A DNA stretch of 64,000 bases. Origin: Desulfobacca acetoxidans DSM 11109. Its GTDB lineage: Bacteria > Desulfobacterota > Desulfobaccia > Desulfobaccales > Desulfobaccaceae. The notes under the pieces were generated by a model, which saw nothing but the letters and a program-made list of their open reading frames with translations, was not told where the DNA came from and ran no database searches. The stretch's first letter is position 1, and each line of letters begins with the position of its first letter. The DNA is taken from positions 1,426,001 through 1,490,000 of the forward strand of contig NC_015388.1 of NCBI RefSeq assembly GCF_000195295.1. Direction: 5' to 3'. The translations under genes and the position numbers were made by a program. Positions 17,492 through 25,893 of the stretch are shown piece after piece.

Positions 17492-17547
17492 GGTAAGAGG
17501 TAAGAGGTAAGAGGTAAGAGGTGAGAGGTGAGAGGTGAGAGGTGAGG
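17492..17547 (+). repeat. 7-bp tandem repeat (GTAAGAG/GTGAGAG)n
   Basis: About eight consecutive 7-bp units occur, the first four GTAAGAG and the later ones GTGAGAG. The complementary motif (CCTCTAACCTCTTACC) occurs at about 62500-62520 in the CRISPR leader region. It is probably prone to slippage. No gene overlaps it. Confidence 0.75.
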
Positions 17548-17815
17548 ACAATCCCGTGAAAATCGATTGTTTTTATGCTCCGTGGTGATTTTTAAACCTG
17601 AAAACTAATATTCTGAGAGCGCGTCGGGCGATGTTGCAGGCGGCCGCGGCGCCCAAGAGATAAAAAAGGCAGGTTGAGGAAATATCGGATAATCTGAGAT
17701 AAGCAATCAGCCGCAGAACCGAAAATTCCGGCATAAAAAACTATCAACCCGTGCAAGCGGCATGTTATGATTATCAAGTATAATAGATAATTGCCCAAAC
17801 GAGGAAAGCAACGCC

Positions 17816-19537
17816 ATGACTGAGACATTCCTGCTGCAAGACTGCTATAAACAGTACTCTTATGATCTGGACAAGGTCTGTCCTCCGGAAGAAACTGTGG
17901 CCCGGGTGAAGTATCGGTTCAAGCAGCTTAACCTGGACCTGTTGAAAAATACGCTGCGCATCGACAGCGGCCGTTTGGGTATTCCAGTCTACGTCAGCCT
18001 CTGTGGCGTCGACGCCGTGCGCACGATCGGAACCCAGAAACAGATGGGCAAAGGTTCCACGCCGGAGCAGGCTGAAGCCAGCGCCCTGATGGAATTAGTG
18101 GAGCGCTTCAGCTTTTTTTCTTTCATGCATCAGGCTGATTTCCTCTATGCCACTCCTAACAGTTTAGGACCGGAGTCGGTTTCCTTCAAAACCTTGGCCA
18201 GGTCATTGTTTGATGTCAGTGAAGAAGCCGAACAGGTTAAAGCTATCTACCGGGACTGGCCCCTGCATTTTACTTCTGCCGTCAGTCTGACGTATGGCCA
18301 TCCGGTGTTGCTGCCAATCCACTGGTTTTATCTCATCAATGAATACAACGGTCCGGCGGCTGGAAATACCCTGGAGGAGGCCGTGCTCCAGGGTTTATGT
18401 GAAGTGGTGGAGCGGCACGTCGGTTCGGTGATCAGCCATGGGCGGTTGTTTACGCCGGTCATTGATCCGGCCTCGGTACAGGACCCGGCAGCGGTGGAAT
18501 TGCTGGAAAAATTCCGGCGTCAGGGAATCGTGATACACCTCAGGGATTTTTCCCTCGATACCGGCATCCCCACCGTAGGGGTGCTGGCCTACGATCCGGC
18601 TACCTTTCCCGAAGCCAGTGAGATTATCTTTACCGCCGGGACCACGCCTGATCCGGAAAAATCTCTCGTTCGGGCCTTAACCGAAGTGGCGCAATTGGCC
18701 GGGGATTTTAACAAACGCACCTCCTACCGCCCGACGCTGCCCAAGTATGAGAATCTCACCGAGGCCTCTTATCTTACGGCGCCGGGGCCGATGCGTCCTA
18801 TCCGCTCCCTGCCGCAGTTGGCAGATGACAATATCAAAGTTGAGATTGAACGCTGTGTCGCCACTTTGACCAGGCTCGGATTGGAAGTCCTGGTGGTGGA
18901 CGTCACCCACCCGCAGATTCGCATCCCGGTGGTGTATGTCATTGCGCCCGGAGCTCATTTCCTGGAGCGCACCCGTCAGACCAATGTCATCTTTCATCTG
19001 GCCAAATTGGCCAGCCGCTACGCTGAGCCTGAGGATGCGATGCAGGCTCTGACCCGCTTGCACGAGCGGTTTCCAGGGCGTTTTGACGTGCTGTTCTTCC
19101 TCGGTCTGACCATGGATACTTTGGGTCGGACCGCAGAGGCGCTGTCATATTTTGCAGCATCGCTCCAGGCGTACCCGCCCGCCCACGAGATTGCCAGCAT
19201 CTACGTTCATATCGGTTCCTGCCGCAAGGATCTCGGAGACTATTCCGGGGCCGTTACTGCCTTAAAACAGGCCCAGGCGGCCAATGATCAACTGAAGGAA
19301 GTCTACCACCTGTTGGGATTTTGCTATTTCAAGCTGAAGGAGCACCAAAGGGCGGTAGAGTGTTTTGAAAAGGCGATCGAACTAGACCCCGGCTCCGGCA
19401 TCGACTATGCCAATCTAGGCATCAACCTGCGGGAACTGGGATTCCGCCAGGAGGCGGCCCACCTGCTGCAAATGGCCTTGGATCTCGATCCTTCCCTGGA
19501 TTTCGCCCGTCTGGCTTTGGAAAAGCTGGCGGAATGA
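17816..19537 (+). CDS. YcaO-domain protein with C-terminal TPR repeats
   Basis: YcaO enzymes use ATP to activate amide backbones, giving azolines, thioamides or amidines. Residues about 50-390 of this 573-aa protein are a YcaO domain: GKGSTPEQAEASALMELVERFS (about 79-99) and EAVLQGLCEVVERH supply the Glu-rich ATP/Mg site. The C-terminal part (about 400-573) consists of TPR-like helices (ALSYFAASLQ, AVTALKQAQ, KEHQRAVECFEKAIELDPGS, EAAHLLQMALDLDPS). TPRs may recruit a peptide or protein substrate. No TfuA partner, precursor peptide or dehydrogenase is visible nearby. The start has GAGGAAA upstream. A membrane-protein gene follows 283 bp downstream, across a repeat. Confidence 0.88.
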   Translation: MTETFLLQDCYKQYSYDLDKVCPPEETVARVKYRFKQLNLDLLKNTLRIDSGRLGIPVYVSLCGVDAVRTIGTQKQMGKGSTPEQAEASALMELVERFSFFSFMHQADFLYATPNSLGPESVSFKTLARSLFDVSEEAEQVKAIYRDWPLHFTSAVSLTYGHPVLLPIHWFYLINEYNGPAAGNTLEEAVLQGLCEVVERHVGSVISHGRLFTPVIDPASVQDPAAVELLEKFRRQGIVIHLRDFSLDTGIPTVGVLAYDPATFPEASEIIFTAGTTPDPEKSLVRALTEVAQLAGDFNKRTSYRPTLPKYENLTEASYLTAPGPMRPIRSLPQLADDNIKVEIERCVATLTRLGLEVLVVDVTHPQIRIPVVYVIAPGAHFLERTRQTNVIFHLAKLASRYAEPEDAMQALTRLHERFPGRFDVLFFLGLTMDTLGRTAEALSYFAASLQAYPPAHEIASIYVHIGSCRKDLGDYSGAVTALKQAQAANDQLKEVYHLLGFCYFKLKEHQRAVECFEKAIELDPGSGIDYANLGINLRELGFRQEAAHLLQMALDLDPSLDFARLALEKLAE

Positions 19538-19671
19538 GCCGCCAGGAAGATCCGGTCCGGCTCAGCCCTGGTTTCCACTATTTCTCTGGTAATTGCCATT
19601 GCCTAGCGGCCACCCGGGAACCACGGAAATGGTTTCCTGGCGTGCAGGCGTCCAGCCGGAATAAAAAAATT

Positions 19672-19793
19672 CGTAATACTTCAGCTATCTGAGATAATAG
19701 ATCAGGAACATGGTTGGCGGTGCCCACCCTACAGCACCACAGCATCGACAGACCCGTCTGTAGGGGCGAATCTGGTATTCGCCCCAAGCAACT
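19672..19793 (+). repeat. 122-bp dispersed repeat family A, copy 1
   Basis: This intergenic segment is nearly identical over 122 bp to 43919-44040, with only a few differences. It contains ATCAGGAACATGGTTG, CCCACCCTACAGCACCACAG and the inverted element AGGGGCGAAT...ATTCGCCCC. A shorter relative is at 20858-20932. Such close identity over 24 kb suggests recent copying or gene conversion. No transposase is encoded. Confidence 0.85.
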
Positions 19794-19820
19794 CGAAGCT
19801 TATTTTCTTGGTAACGATAT

Positions 19821-20849
19821 ATGTCCGAACACTGGTTGTGGTTGCTCATAGGGGGCGTGGTCTGCTTGTGGTTGGGGTCGCTGCTGGCAGTGCGCGCCTG
19901 GACCAAAAAGAGGCTCCTGCAGACCCTGGCAATGGAAGAGGTAGAGAAGGATGACGTTTCCCTGCCGTTTGCCGCTGATCGCCCCGAAGACCGAGAAGCG
20001 AGGGAAGTTGTCCGTCGTTATCGCCGTCGCTATTTCCTTAATATCTGGCCCGATACCGAGTTTTCCTTCAAGAGTATCACCGGTATGGCGTTGGAACTGG
20101 TCCAGGAGATTGCCCAGGTCTATCATCCTGAGGACGAGCGGCCGGAACTCCACGCCTCTTTGGATGACCTCATCGGCTTGCAGAGCCGCATTGCCAACCG
20201 GCTTCGATCTCTGCTAGACACCCTTCCCCTCAGGGCCATGAAAGGCGTAGAACTGCAGACCATCCTGTTTTATCACGGTCTCTACAAAAAGATGGCGAGC
20301 CATCCGGGATATGTCTTCTTAAAACGCCATCATTTGGACAAGGTGGCCCGCTATGCCTGGATGCTGAAAAACATTGCCAGTCCCTGGTATTGGGGCCGGC
20401 GGGCGGCCTACGCCAGCGGCAAGGAGGTCCTGGCCCGATTTTTTCTGGCCCGTATGGCAACCATTATCGGGGTAGAGGCCATCCGCCTCTACAGCGGCCG
20501 GACTCCGGGGGCCGAAAAATGGCGGCCGTATCAATTAGCTATGCACGAGATGGTGCATCTGGCGTCGGCAAACGGACACGCGGGCGCCGAGGCCATGAGA
20601 TTTATCCTCCGGTTTATCCTGAGCAGCCGGGACCTGCCGGAGCCGGTGAAACTGGCCCTGGTGGAAGAATTAAGCCGTGCAGAAACCAAAAAACCGGTGG
20701 ATTTGGCGGGTCTGACGGTGTCGGAGCGGACTCAGGTCAAGCGCTGGCTGAAGAAGTTTATTGTGAGGGTGCTGCCGGGTAGTAGGCAGAAACAGGCTCT
20801 TCAGGAAATCCACCACCGCCTGGAACAGGCCGGCAACGATTCCGGGTGA
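19821..20849 (+). CDS. hypothetical membrane-anchored protein, 342 aa
   Basis: I do not recognise a family. The product has one clear N-terminal transmembrane segment (about residues 5-25, LWLLIGGVVCLWLGSLLAV) followed by a basic, helix-rich cytoplasmic or periplasmic region. Arginine-rich stretches occur (VVRRYRRRYFLNIWPDTEF), and the helical segments contain HEMVHLA (about residues 240-246). That short HExxH-like string lacks the exact zincin pattern, so I do not call it a protease. It follows the YcaO-TPR gene on the same strand, but a 122-bp repeat sits between them, so co-transcription is uncertain. Confidence 0.7.
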   Translation: MSEHWLWLLIGGVVCLWLGSLLAVRAWTKKRLLQTLAMEEVEKDDVSLPFAADRPEDREAREVVRRYRRRYFLNIWPDTEFSFKSITGMALELVQEIAQVYHPEDERPELHASLDDLIGLQSRIANRLRSLLDTLPLRAMKGVELQTILFYHGLYKKMASHPGYVFLKRHHLDKVARYAWMLKNIASPWYWGRRAAYASGKEVLARFFLARMATIIGVEAIRLYSGRTPGAEKWRPYQLAMHEMVHLASANGHAGAEAMRFILRFILSSRDLPEPVKLALVEELSRAETKKPVDLAGLTVSERTQVKRWLKKFIVRVLPGSRQKQALQEIHHRLEQAGNDSG

Positions 20850-20857
20850 CTTAAGGA

Positions 20858-20932
20858 ATGGTGGGCAGTGCCCACCCTACGCGCCGACAGGCCCATCCGC
20901 AGGGGCGAATCGTGTATTCGCCCCAAACAACT
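20858..20932 (+). repeat. dispersed repeat family A, short copy
   Basis: This short relative of the 122-bp repeat contains GTGGGCAGTGCCCACCCTAC and AGGGGCGAATCGTGTATTCG. It lies between two convergent genes and overlaps the last codons of the Clp1-like gene on the minus strand, where it encodes ANTRFAPADGPVGA. Confidence 0.75.
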
Positions 20933-22001
20933 CCTGGCCGTCCGGAGATAAGCGCATCTTACCCAAACGACAGAACTTTACTTGGGAGAGACGGTCGGCC
21001 GGTAGAGGGGTTACTATTCCCAAGAACTGGTGATTCCAGGGGGATGGCGGGAGCAGTCCCAAAGCCAGGGTCAGCAGGTGGCGATCCAGCAGCCCGACCA
21101 GGCGATATTCCAACTGCCGCCACTGGGCCCAATAAATCTTTTTCTGGCCCAGTTCTGCTTCGGTCGCAGCCAGATCCGACTCGGTTAACCTCCGGTCCAC
21201 AAGCACTATGAAACCCTGGGCGACCTCCTCGGCGCGGAGCACCGGGGTATGATTGAGAATCTGGCCGAGCCATTGCTGAGATGCGGCTGGCAGGAGGCGT
21301 CCCTGGCCGAAAGGAAAACCCAGCCAGGCCAGGTGCTCAAGCGGGAAGTGGCGGAGGCGGGCGGTTTGGAAGTATGCCGCAAATCGTTCCTGGCGGTAGA
21401 GACGCCGCTGCTGAAAGGGCTTCGGCTGCGCCTGGGCGGAGACCGGCAGGGTTAGTACCGCCTCTGGCCGGAAACGCTGTAGGGGAGCCAGGATAGATGC
21501 CAACTCCTGTTCCTGTTGCAGACCTATGACCAGACGGGGTGTCAGGGACTCTGCCTTGGCCAACTTCAGCCGATGGGCCGCCGGACCGCCAATGAAACCG
21601 CTGGTGTTGACAATGATGCGATACTGCCCGCGCCGGCGGGCGATGTCGGCCAAGTGGCGCAGACCAACGACTAGTTCCATCATTCTACCAGGCGGAGAGG
21701 TCTGACCGATAAAATAGAGAACATCGGGAAAAAGACCCGAGTCATCAGGGGGGCGGGGAGGATAAAAGTTGAGGCCCAGAGTGGCGGGGGGACCTAAATG
21801 AGACTGGCCCAGATCGCCGTCAATAAAGGCCGCCGGTCTGCTTTCCGCCCGGGCCCGGCCGAGGAGATAGCGGCAGAAGGTGCTCTTGCCCCGGTCCGGG
21901 CCTCCCAAGATCATGATGACGCCGTCAATTGCCAAGGCCCGGTCGGCGGCCGTTTCCCAGCCCGAGGGCAGATCGATGGCGAGGGTCGAACTCGTGTTCA
22001 A
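20877..22001 (-). CDS. Clp1/Grc3-like P-loop polynucleotide kinase candidate
   Basis: The N-terminal region matches the Clp1/Grc3-type P-loop domain: a Walker A with the characteristic Asp (GGPDRGKST, about residues 33-41), a Walker B-like AFIDGDLGQSHLG and an NTSGFI strand. In eukaryotes and archaea these proteins phosphorylate the 5'-OH of RNA or DNA, so an RNA 5'-kinase role is plausible but unproven here. The C-terminal 150 residues are not recognised. The only start at the expected place is TTG at 22001 with a weak ribosome site. The final residues (GANTRFAPADGPVGA) are repeat-encoded, so the ancestral stop was probably near 20930. It lies 11 bp after the nitroreductase gene on the same strand, probably in one operon. 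Confidence 0.72.
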   Translation of the reverse strand: MNTSSTLAIDLPSGWETAADRALAIDGVIMILGGPDRGKSTFCRYLLGRARAESRPAAFIDGDLGQSHLGPPATLGLNFYPPRPPDDSGLFPDVLYFIGQTSPPGRMMELVVGLRHLADIARRRGQYRIIVNTSGFIGGPAAHRLKLAKAESLTPRLVIGLQQEQELASILAPLQRFRPEAVLTLPVSAQAQPKPFQQRRLYRQERFAAYFQTARLRHFPLEHLAWLGFPFGQGRLLPAASQQWLGQILNHTPVLRAEEVAQGFIVLVDRRLTESDLAATEAELGQKKIYWAQWRQLEYRLVGLLDRHLLTLALGLLPPSPWNHQFLGIVTPLPADRLSQVKFCRLGKMRLSPDGQELFGANTRFAPADGPVGA

Positions 22002-22012
22002 GGAAGGACGCC

Positions 22013-22657
22013 CTAATCGATCCAGGTGAGAAATTCGGCTGCGTCTTCCCGGCTGGCGGAGTGGTCAAATAAAGGACTCGTACGGTCCGGAATCCCCAAG
22101 GCTATGGTTGTTATGAGATTGACGCTCTCGGGCAATTGCAGTTCCTGCCGGATCAGGTCCTGATACCACAGCACGAGGCCGATGACACAGGTGCTCAGCC
22201 CCTGCGCCTCGGCCATTAAGAGAAGATTTTGCGCCGCCGCCCCTACGTCAAACAAACGATCCGGCGACAGCCGGCGATCCAGAGCAAGCAAGATGACTGC
22301 CGGAGCGCCATAAAAATTAAGACTGCCGCGTATCAGATCGAAAGTCGGCTCATGCACGGCGGCAGGTGCCAAGGACTCAGTAAAGCGGCGCGCCCGAGCC
22401 TGGTAAGGCTCCGGAAGCTCGATGGCCGGAAGCTGTCTCCCCTGAGCCAGGTCCTGCTCGTATCGGGTCAGCAGACTGTGGGCCAGGCGGGCGCGGGCCT
22501 TGCCGGTAACTACGATGAACTGCCAGGGCTGGATATTGCGCGCCGAAGGGGCCTGAATGGCGGCGCCAATAAGCTGCATCAGCGTCTTTTTGGGAATCGG
22601 CGCCGGGGTGAAGGCCCGAATGCTGCGGCGGCGGTAGATTACCTCCTTCACTTCCAT
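22013..22657 (-). CDS. nitroreductase-family flavoprotein
   Basis: The 214-aa protein has the nitroreductase fold signatures: an N-terminal RRRSIRAFTPAPIPK with FMN-phosphate-binding arginines, PSARNIQPWQFIVVTG, and a C-terminal GLSTCVIGLV region. It is expected to be an FMN-dependent NAD(P)H oxidoreductase acting as a homodimer. The true substrate is not predictable, since the family covers nitroaromatics, quinones and flavin-linked biosynthesis. It is upstream of the Clp1-like gene on the same strand. Confidence 0.9.
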   Translation of the reverse strand: MEVKEVIYRRRSIRAFTPAPIPKKTLMQLIGAAIQAPSARNIQPWQFIVVTGKARARLAHSLLTRYEQDLAQGRQLPAIELPEPYQARARRFTESLAPAAVHEPTFDLIRGSLNFYGAPAVILLALDRRLSPDRLFDVGAAAQNLLLMAEAQGLSTCVIGLVLWYQDLIRQELQLPESVNLITTIALGIPDRTSPLFDHSASREDAAEFLTWID

Positions 22658-23082
22658 GCTGTACCTCCTCGTTTCACGAAATCAGCACCATAACCGGGGT
22701 GTTGGGTTTTCACCCGAGCAATAGGATATACGAGACTTCCGAGTTTGGGGTTTTGAGAGAAAATCATGATAGCCGCATCTATTGGACCAAGGAGAAAAAT
22801 ATTACCTTTCAATCTCGTAACTTAAAACCTAGAGCTTGAGACTTGAGACTTGAAACTCGGAACTCTACTAAGATACAGTAACATTTTACTTTTTAAAAGG
22901 GGGCGCGGGAGGAATTTTGCTAACCAAGTTCTGACTCAAAAACAATCCGCTGTTCACCTTCCGAATTATACCATATTCGGAGGTGGGTCATTGTTATCCA
23001 GACGGATGCGAAATATATTGACACACCTGAGAAATCGTGGGATAAATCCGGCAAATAGACCAGCATGTGAGGTATGGAAGCT
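22658..23082. other. divergent intergenic region
   Basis: This 425-bp stretch lies between divergent genes and should hold both promoters. An 83-codon frame (22850-23101) has no ribosome site and no family resemblance, so I do not call it. A short tract (GAGACTTGAGACTTGAAACT, about 22836-22855) is locally repetitive. Confidence 0.4.
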
Positions 23083-23487
23083 ATGGCGAAACGATGCTTA
23101 AAAGGGATTGTGGGGTTAATACTCGGTCTGGGGCTTTTGGTCGGCTGCGTTGAGACCGCTCTGCTTGGGGTTGGAGCTTCGGCCGCTCTGGGTGGCTATA
23201 AATGGATTGAAGGCACGATGGTGCGGGACTACCCCCGGTCATTGCCGGAGATGTGGCAGGCTTGTCAAACTGCCGTACAACACTTTCGGATGAAGTTGAC
23301 TGAAAAAAAATACTCCCCCATGACGGCGGATATCAGCGCCGTGGAGCAGGATGGGACCGAGGTGAAGATTAACCTCACGGCCCAGCCCAATAATATCACC
23401 ACCGTCGGCGTCCGTTTCGGCATGATGGGCAATGCCGAAGCCTCGCAGATGTTTCATACCCAACTAGCCAAAGAACTCGGCCTCTAA
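23083..23487 (+). CDS. DUF3568-type lipoprotein
   Basis: This is a small envelope protein with a lipoprotein signal peptide: a basic N-terminus, a hydrophobic core (GIVGLILGLGLLVGC) and a lipobox cysteine at about residue 21. The mature part (about 110 aa) matches the DUF3568 pattern: YKWIEGTMVRDYPRSLPEMWQACQTAV, then alternating beta strands (KINLTAQPNNITTVGVRFG). It is expected to sit on the outer or inner membrane; the function is unknown. ATG at 23083 gives a compact signal peptide, while ATG at 23074 would add three residues. A Gfo/Idh oxidoreductase gene follows 45 bp downstream. Confidence 0.8.
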   Translation: MAKRCLKGIVGLILGLGLLVGCVETALLGVGASAALGGYKWIEGTMVRDYPRSLPEMWQACQTAVQHFRMKLTEKKYSPMTADISAVEQDGTEVKINLTAQPNNITTVGVRFGMMGNAEASQMFHTQLAKELGL

Positions 23488-23532
23488 GACCGTCACTCAA
23501 AGAAAACTCAGACTTGGGCGGTGTTTCTGGAA

Positions 23533-24477
23533 ATGGGAAAGATTAAGGCGGGCGTAATCGGCGTCGGGTATTTAGGCCGTTTTCACGCCCAAAAATATGC
23601 AGCTCTGGAAGATGCCGAGCTAATCGGGGTCGTTGACCTCGATGCTCGACGGGCCTGGCAGGTGGCTGACGAATGCCAGACGCAGGCATTCACGGACTTT
23701 CGGGAGTTATTGCCTCTAGTGCAGGTGGTAAGCGTGGCGGCGCCGACGATCAGGCACTACGAGCTAGTGCAGGAGTGTTTGCGTCATAACATCGATGTCT
23801 TGGCGGAGAAGCCGCTGGCCACTACCGTTGCCGAAGCCGAAGAATTGGTCCAACTAGCCAGACAAAAGGGGAGAATCCTCCAGGTGGGCCACCTGGAGCG
23901 GTTTAATCCGGCCACGGAGGAACTGACCCGGCGGGTGCGCGACCCCAGGTTTATCGAAATCCACCGGCTGGCCTTTTTCAAGGAGCGGGGGACGGATGTG
24001 GACGTGGTCCGGGATCTGATGATTCATGATCTCGACCTGATTCTCTCCCTGGTCCCCGGGAAAGTCAGAGAAATCCGGGCGGCGGGGGTTTCGGTGCTGA
24101 CCGATTCCATCGATCTGGCCAACGCCCGGCTGGAGTTTGACTCCGGCTGTATCGCCAATCTTACGGCTAGTCGTATCTCTGTCAAGAGTATGCGGAAATT
24201 CCGCCTTTTTCAGCCGCATACCTATCTATCGGTAGATTTTGAGACTCGGGAGCTGATGGTGGTGGAACAGACCGGTCAACCCGGCGGAATCTTGCCGGGT
24301 ATCCATCTGGAGACGCTGAAATTTCCGCCGGCAGATCCACTCATGAAGGAGATAGCGGCCTTTCTGGAGGCGGTGGTGACGCGCCGGGAACCGGTGGTCA
24401 GCGGTGAGGCCGGGAAAGAGGCCCTGGCCCTGGCTCTGGACATCAATACAGCAATGCGTCAGGCGCATCTGCGATGA
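23533..24477 (+). CDS. Gfo/Idh/MocA-family oxidoreductase
   Basis: This is an NAD(P)-dependent sugar or sugar-nucleotide dehydrogenase. The N-terminus has the Rossmann motif VIGVGYLGRFHAQKYA, then ADE and the conserved EKPL (AEKPLATT, Lys for catalysis), followed by the GFO_IDH C-terminal domain (ERFNPA, DLMIHDLDLI with a catalytic His). Its stop overlaps the lpxB start (ATGA), so it is translationally coupled to lipid A synthesis. In related bacteria a Gfo/Idh gene in this position is common and may act on UDP-GlcNAc derivatives. ATG at 23533 is preferred over the in-frame GTG at 23521. Confidence 0.9.
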   Translation: MGKIKAGVIGVGYLGRFHAQKYAALEDAELIGVVDLDARRAWQVADECQTQAFTDFRELLPLVQVVSVAAPTIRHYELVQECLRHNIDVLAEKPLATTVAEAEELVQLARQKGRILQVGHLERFNPATEELTRRVRDPRFIEIHRLAFFKERGTDVDVVRDLMIHDLDLILSLVPGKVREIRAAGVSVLTDSIDLANARLEFDSGCIANLTASRISVKSMRKFRLFQPHTYLSVDFETRELMVVEQTGQPGGILPGIHLETLKFPPADPLMKEIAAFLEAVVTRREPVVSGEAGKEALALALDINTAMRQAHLR

Positions 24478-25613
24478 CTGCTCCGAAGATCATGGTCGTG
24501 GCCGGGGAGGCGTCGGGAGACAGCCATGCCGCCCGCCTGGTGCAGGCGATCCGGGAACGCTGCCCCGAAGCCGAGTTCTATGGCATCGGTGGCGAGGCTT
24601 TGGCGGGACAGGGAATGCAACTGGCCTGCCGGGCCGAAACCCTGGCAGTTATCGGTCTGACCGAGGTCTTTGAGAAGATTCCGGCTGTTTGGCAGGCTCT
24701 CAGAACCCTGTGGCGCTATCTCCGGCAGGAGCGGCCCCAGTTAGTTATTCTGGTAGATTTTCCGGATTTCAATTTTCTGGTGGCCCGCCTGGCCAAGTGG
24801 TGCCGGGTGCCGGTGATGTATTACATCAGCCCCCAGGTCTGGGCCTGGCGGCAATCTCGAGTGCGCACCATTTCCCGGTTGGTCTCCCGGATGGTGGTGA
24901 TCTTTCCTTTTGAAGAAGAGTTTTACCGCCTGCACGGGGTATCGGTGAGTTATGTCGGACACCCCTTGGTTGAAACTTTGCCGAAGCTCCCCCCTCGGGC
25001 GGAGTGTCGGCGGCTGCTCGGCCTCAATCCCCAGGACCTGGCCGTGGCGCTGCTGCCGGGAAGCCGGGCCGGAGAAATCGCCCAGTTGCTGCCTGACATG
25101 CTGAGCAGCGCTTTCCAGCTTCAAGAAAAACTGCCCCGCTGTCGATTCCTCCTGCCGCTGGCGCCTACCGTGCCGCCGGCCTTGGTGCAGCAACCGCTCT
25201 GTCATGCCCAGATACCGGTAGATCTGCACGAGGGGAGGACCTTCGAAGTACTGGCTGCGGCTGATATTGCCCTGGTCGCCTCGGGTACGGCCACCCTCGA
25301 GACGGCCCTCTCGGGGACTCCCATGGTCATCGTGTACCGCTTGGCTCCACTGACCTATTATGTCGGCCGTCTCCTGATCCGGGTGCCCCATATCGGCATA
25401 GTGAATCTATTAGCCGCAGAGGGACTGTTCCCGGAATTAATCCAACACGAGGTTACCCCGGCAAATATAACCGCTGCGGCTTTGAAGCTTATCTGCGAAC
25501 CGGAGCAGATAACCCGGATCAGCACCGGTATTAGAAAAATCTGGCACCGCCTCGGCGGTCCGGGCGCCTCGGGGCGGGCTGCCGCAGTGGCCTTGGAATT
25601 ACTAAGAAAATAA
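24474..25613 (+). CDS. lpxB: lipid-A-disaccharide synthase
   Basis: LpxB condenses UDP-2,3-diacylglucosamine with lipid X to form the lipid A disaccharide at the inner membrane, showing that the host makes lipopolysaccharide. The 379-aa protein begins VVAGEASGDSHAARL (the family's first motif) and contains VDFPDFNF, YYISPQVWAW, LLPGSRAGEI and ASGTATLETAL, all typical LpxB elements. The length is normal. It is the last gene of the operon with the Gfo/Idh gene. Confidence 0.97.
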   Translation: MTAPKIMVVAGEASGDSHAARLVQAIRERCPEAEFYGIGGEALAGQGMQLACRAETLAVIGLTEVFEKIPAVWQALRTLWRYLRQERPQLVILVDFPDFNFLVARLAKWCRVPVMYYISPQVWAWRQSRVRTISRLVSRMVVIFPFEEEFYRLHGVSVSYVGHPLVETLPKLPPRAECRRLLGLNPQDLAVALLPGSRAGEIAQLLPDMLSSAFQLQEKLPRCRFLLPLAPTVPPALVQQPLCHAQIPVDLHEGRTFEVLAAADIALVASGTATLETALSGTPMVIVYRLAPLTYYVGRLLIRVPHIGIVNLLAAEGLFPELIQHEVTPANITAAALKLICEPEQITRISTGIRKIWHRLGGPGASGRAAAVALELLRK

Positions 25614-25893
25614 GTTTTGAGTTTTTGAGCTAATCAGAAAATATCTTCTGCTCAGGCTGGAAACCGGTGCCACCGGCATCGGATATTCAAAAAGTATTGT
25701 AAAATAAACCTTCCCGGTTTTGCCTCTCCGCCGATTCTCTGGTATATACAGGTAGAATAACTAGTATGTCCTTGACCTAAAAGAATCATTGGAAGCGGGG
25801 CTCAGATCCGTTACCGAAAAAATTTCTGCCACTAACCACACATTCTCTCCCTGGCCGCCAGTTTCGGTCGGGCTGATATCTCAGGAGGTTCCT

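Noticed and set aside
20519-20560. HEMVH string in the 342-aa membrane protein as a zinc protease motif
   Set aside because: The pattern is HEMVHLA rather than a supported HExxH with a downstream third ligand, and the surrounding sequence shows no metalloprotease features.
22850-23101. 83-codon plus-strand frame before the DUF3568 gene
   Set aside because: It overlaps the likely promoter region and the next gene's start, and lacks a ribosome site and recognisable features.
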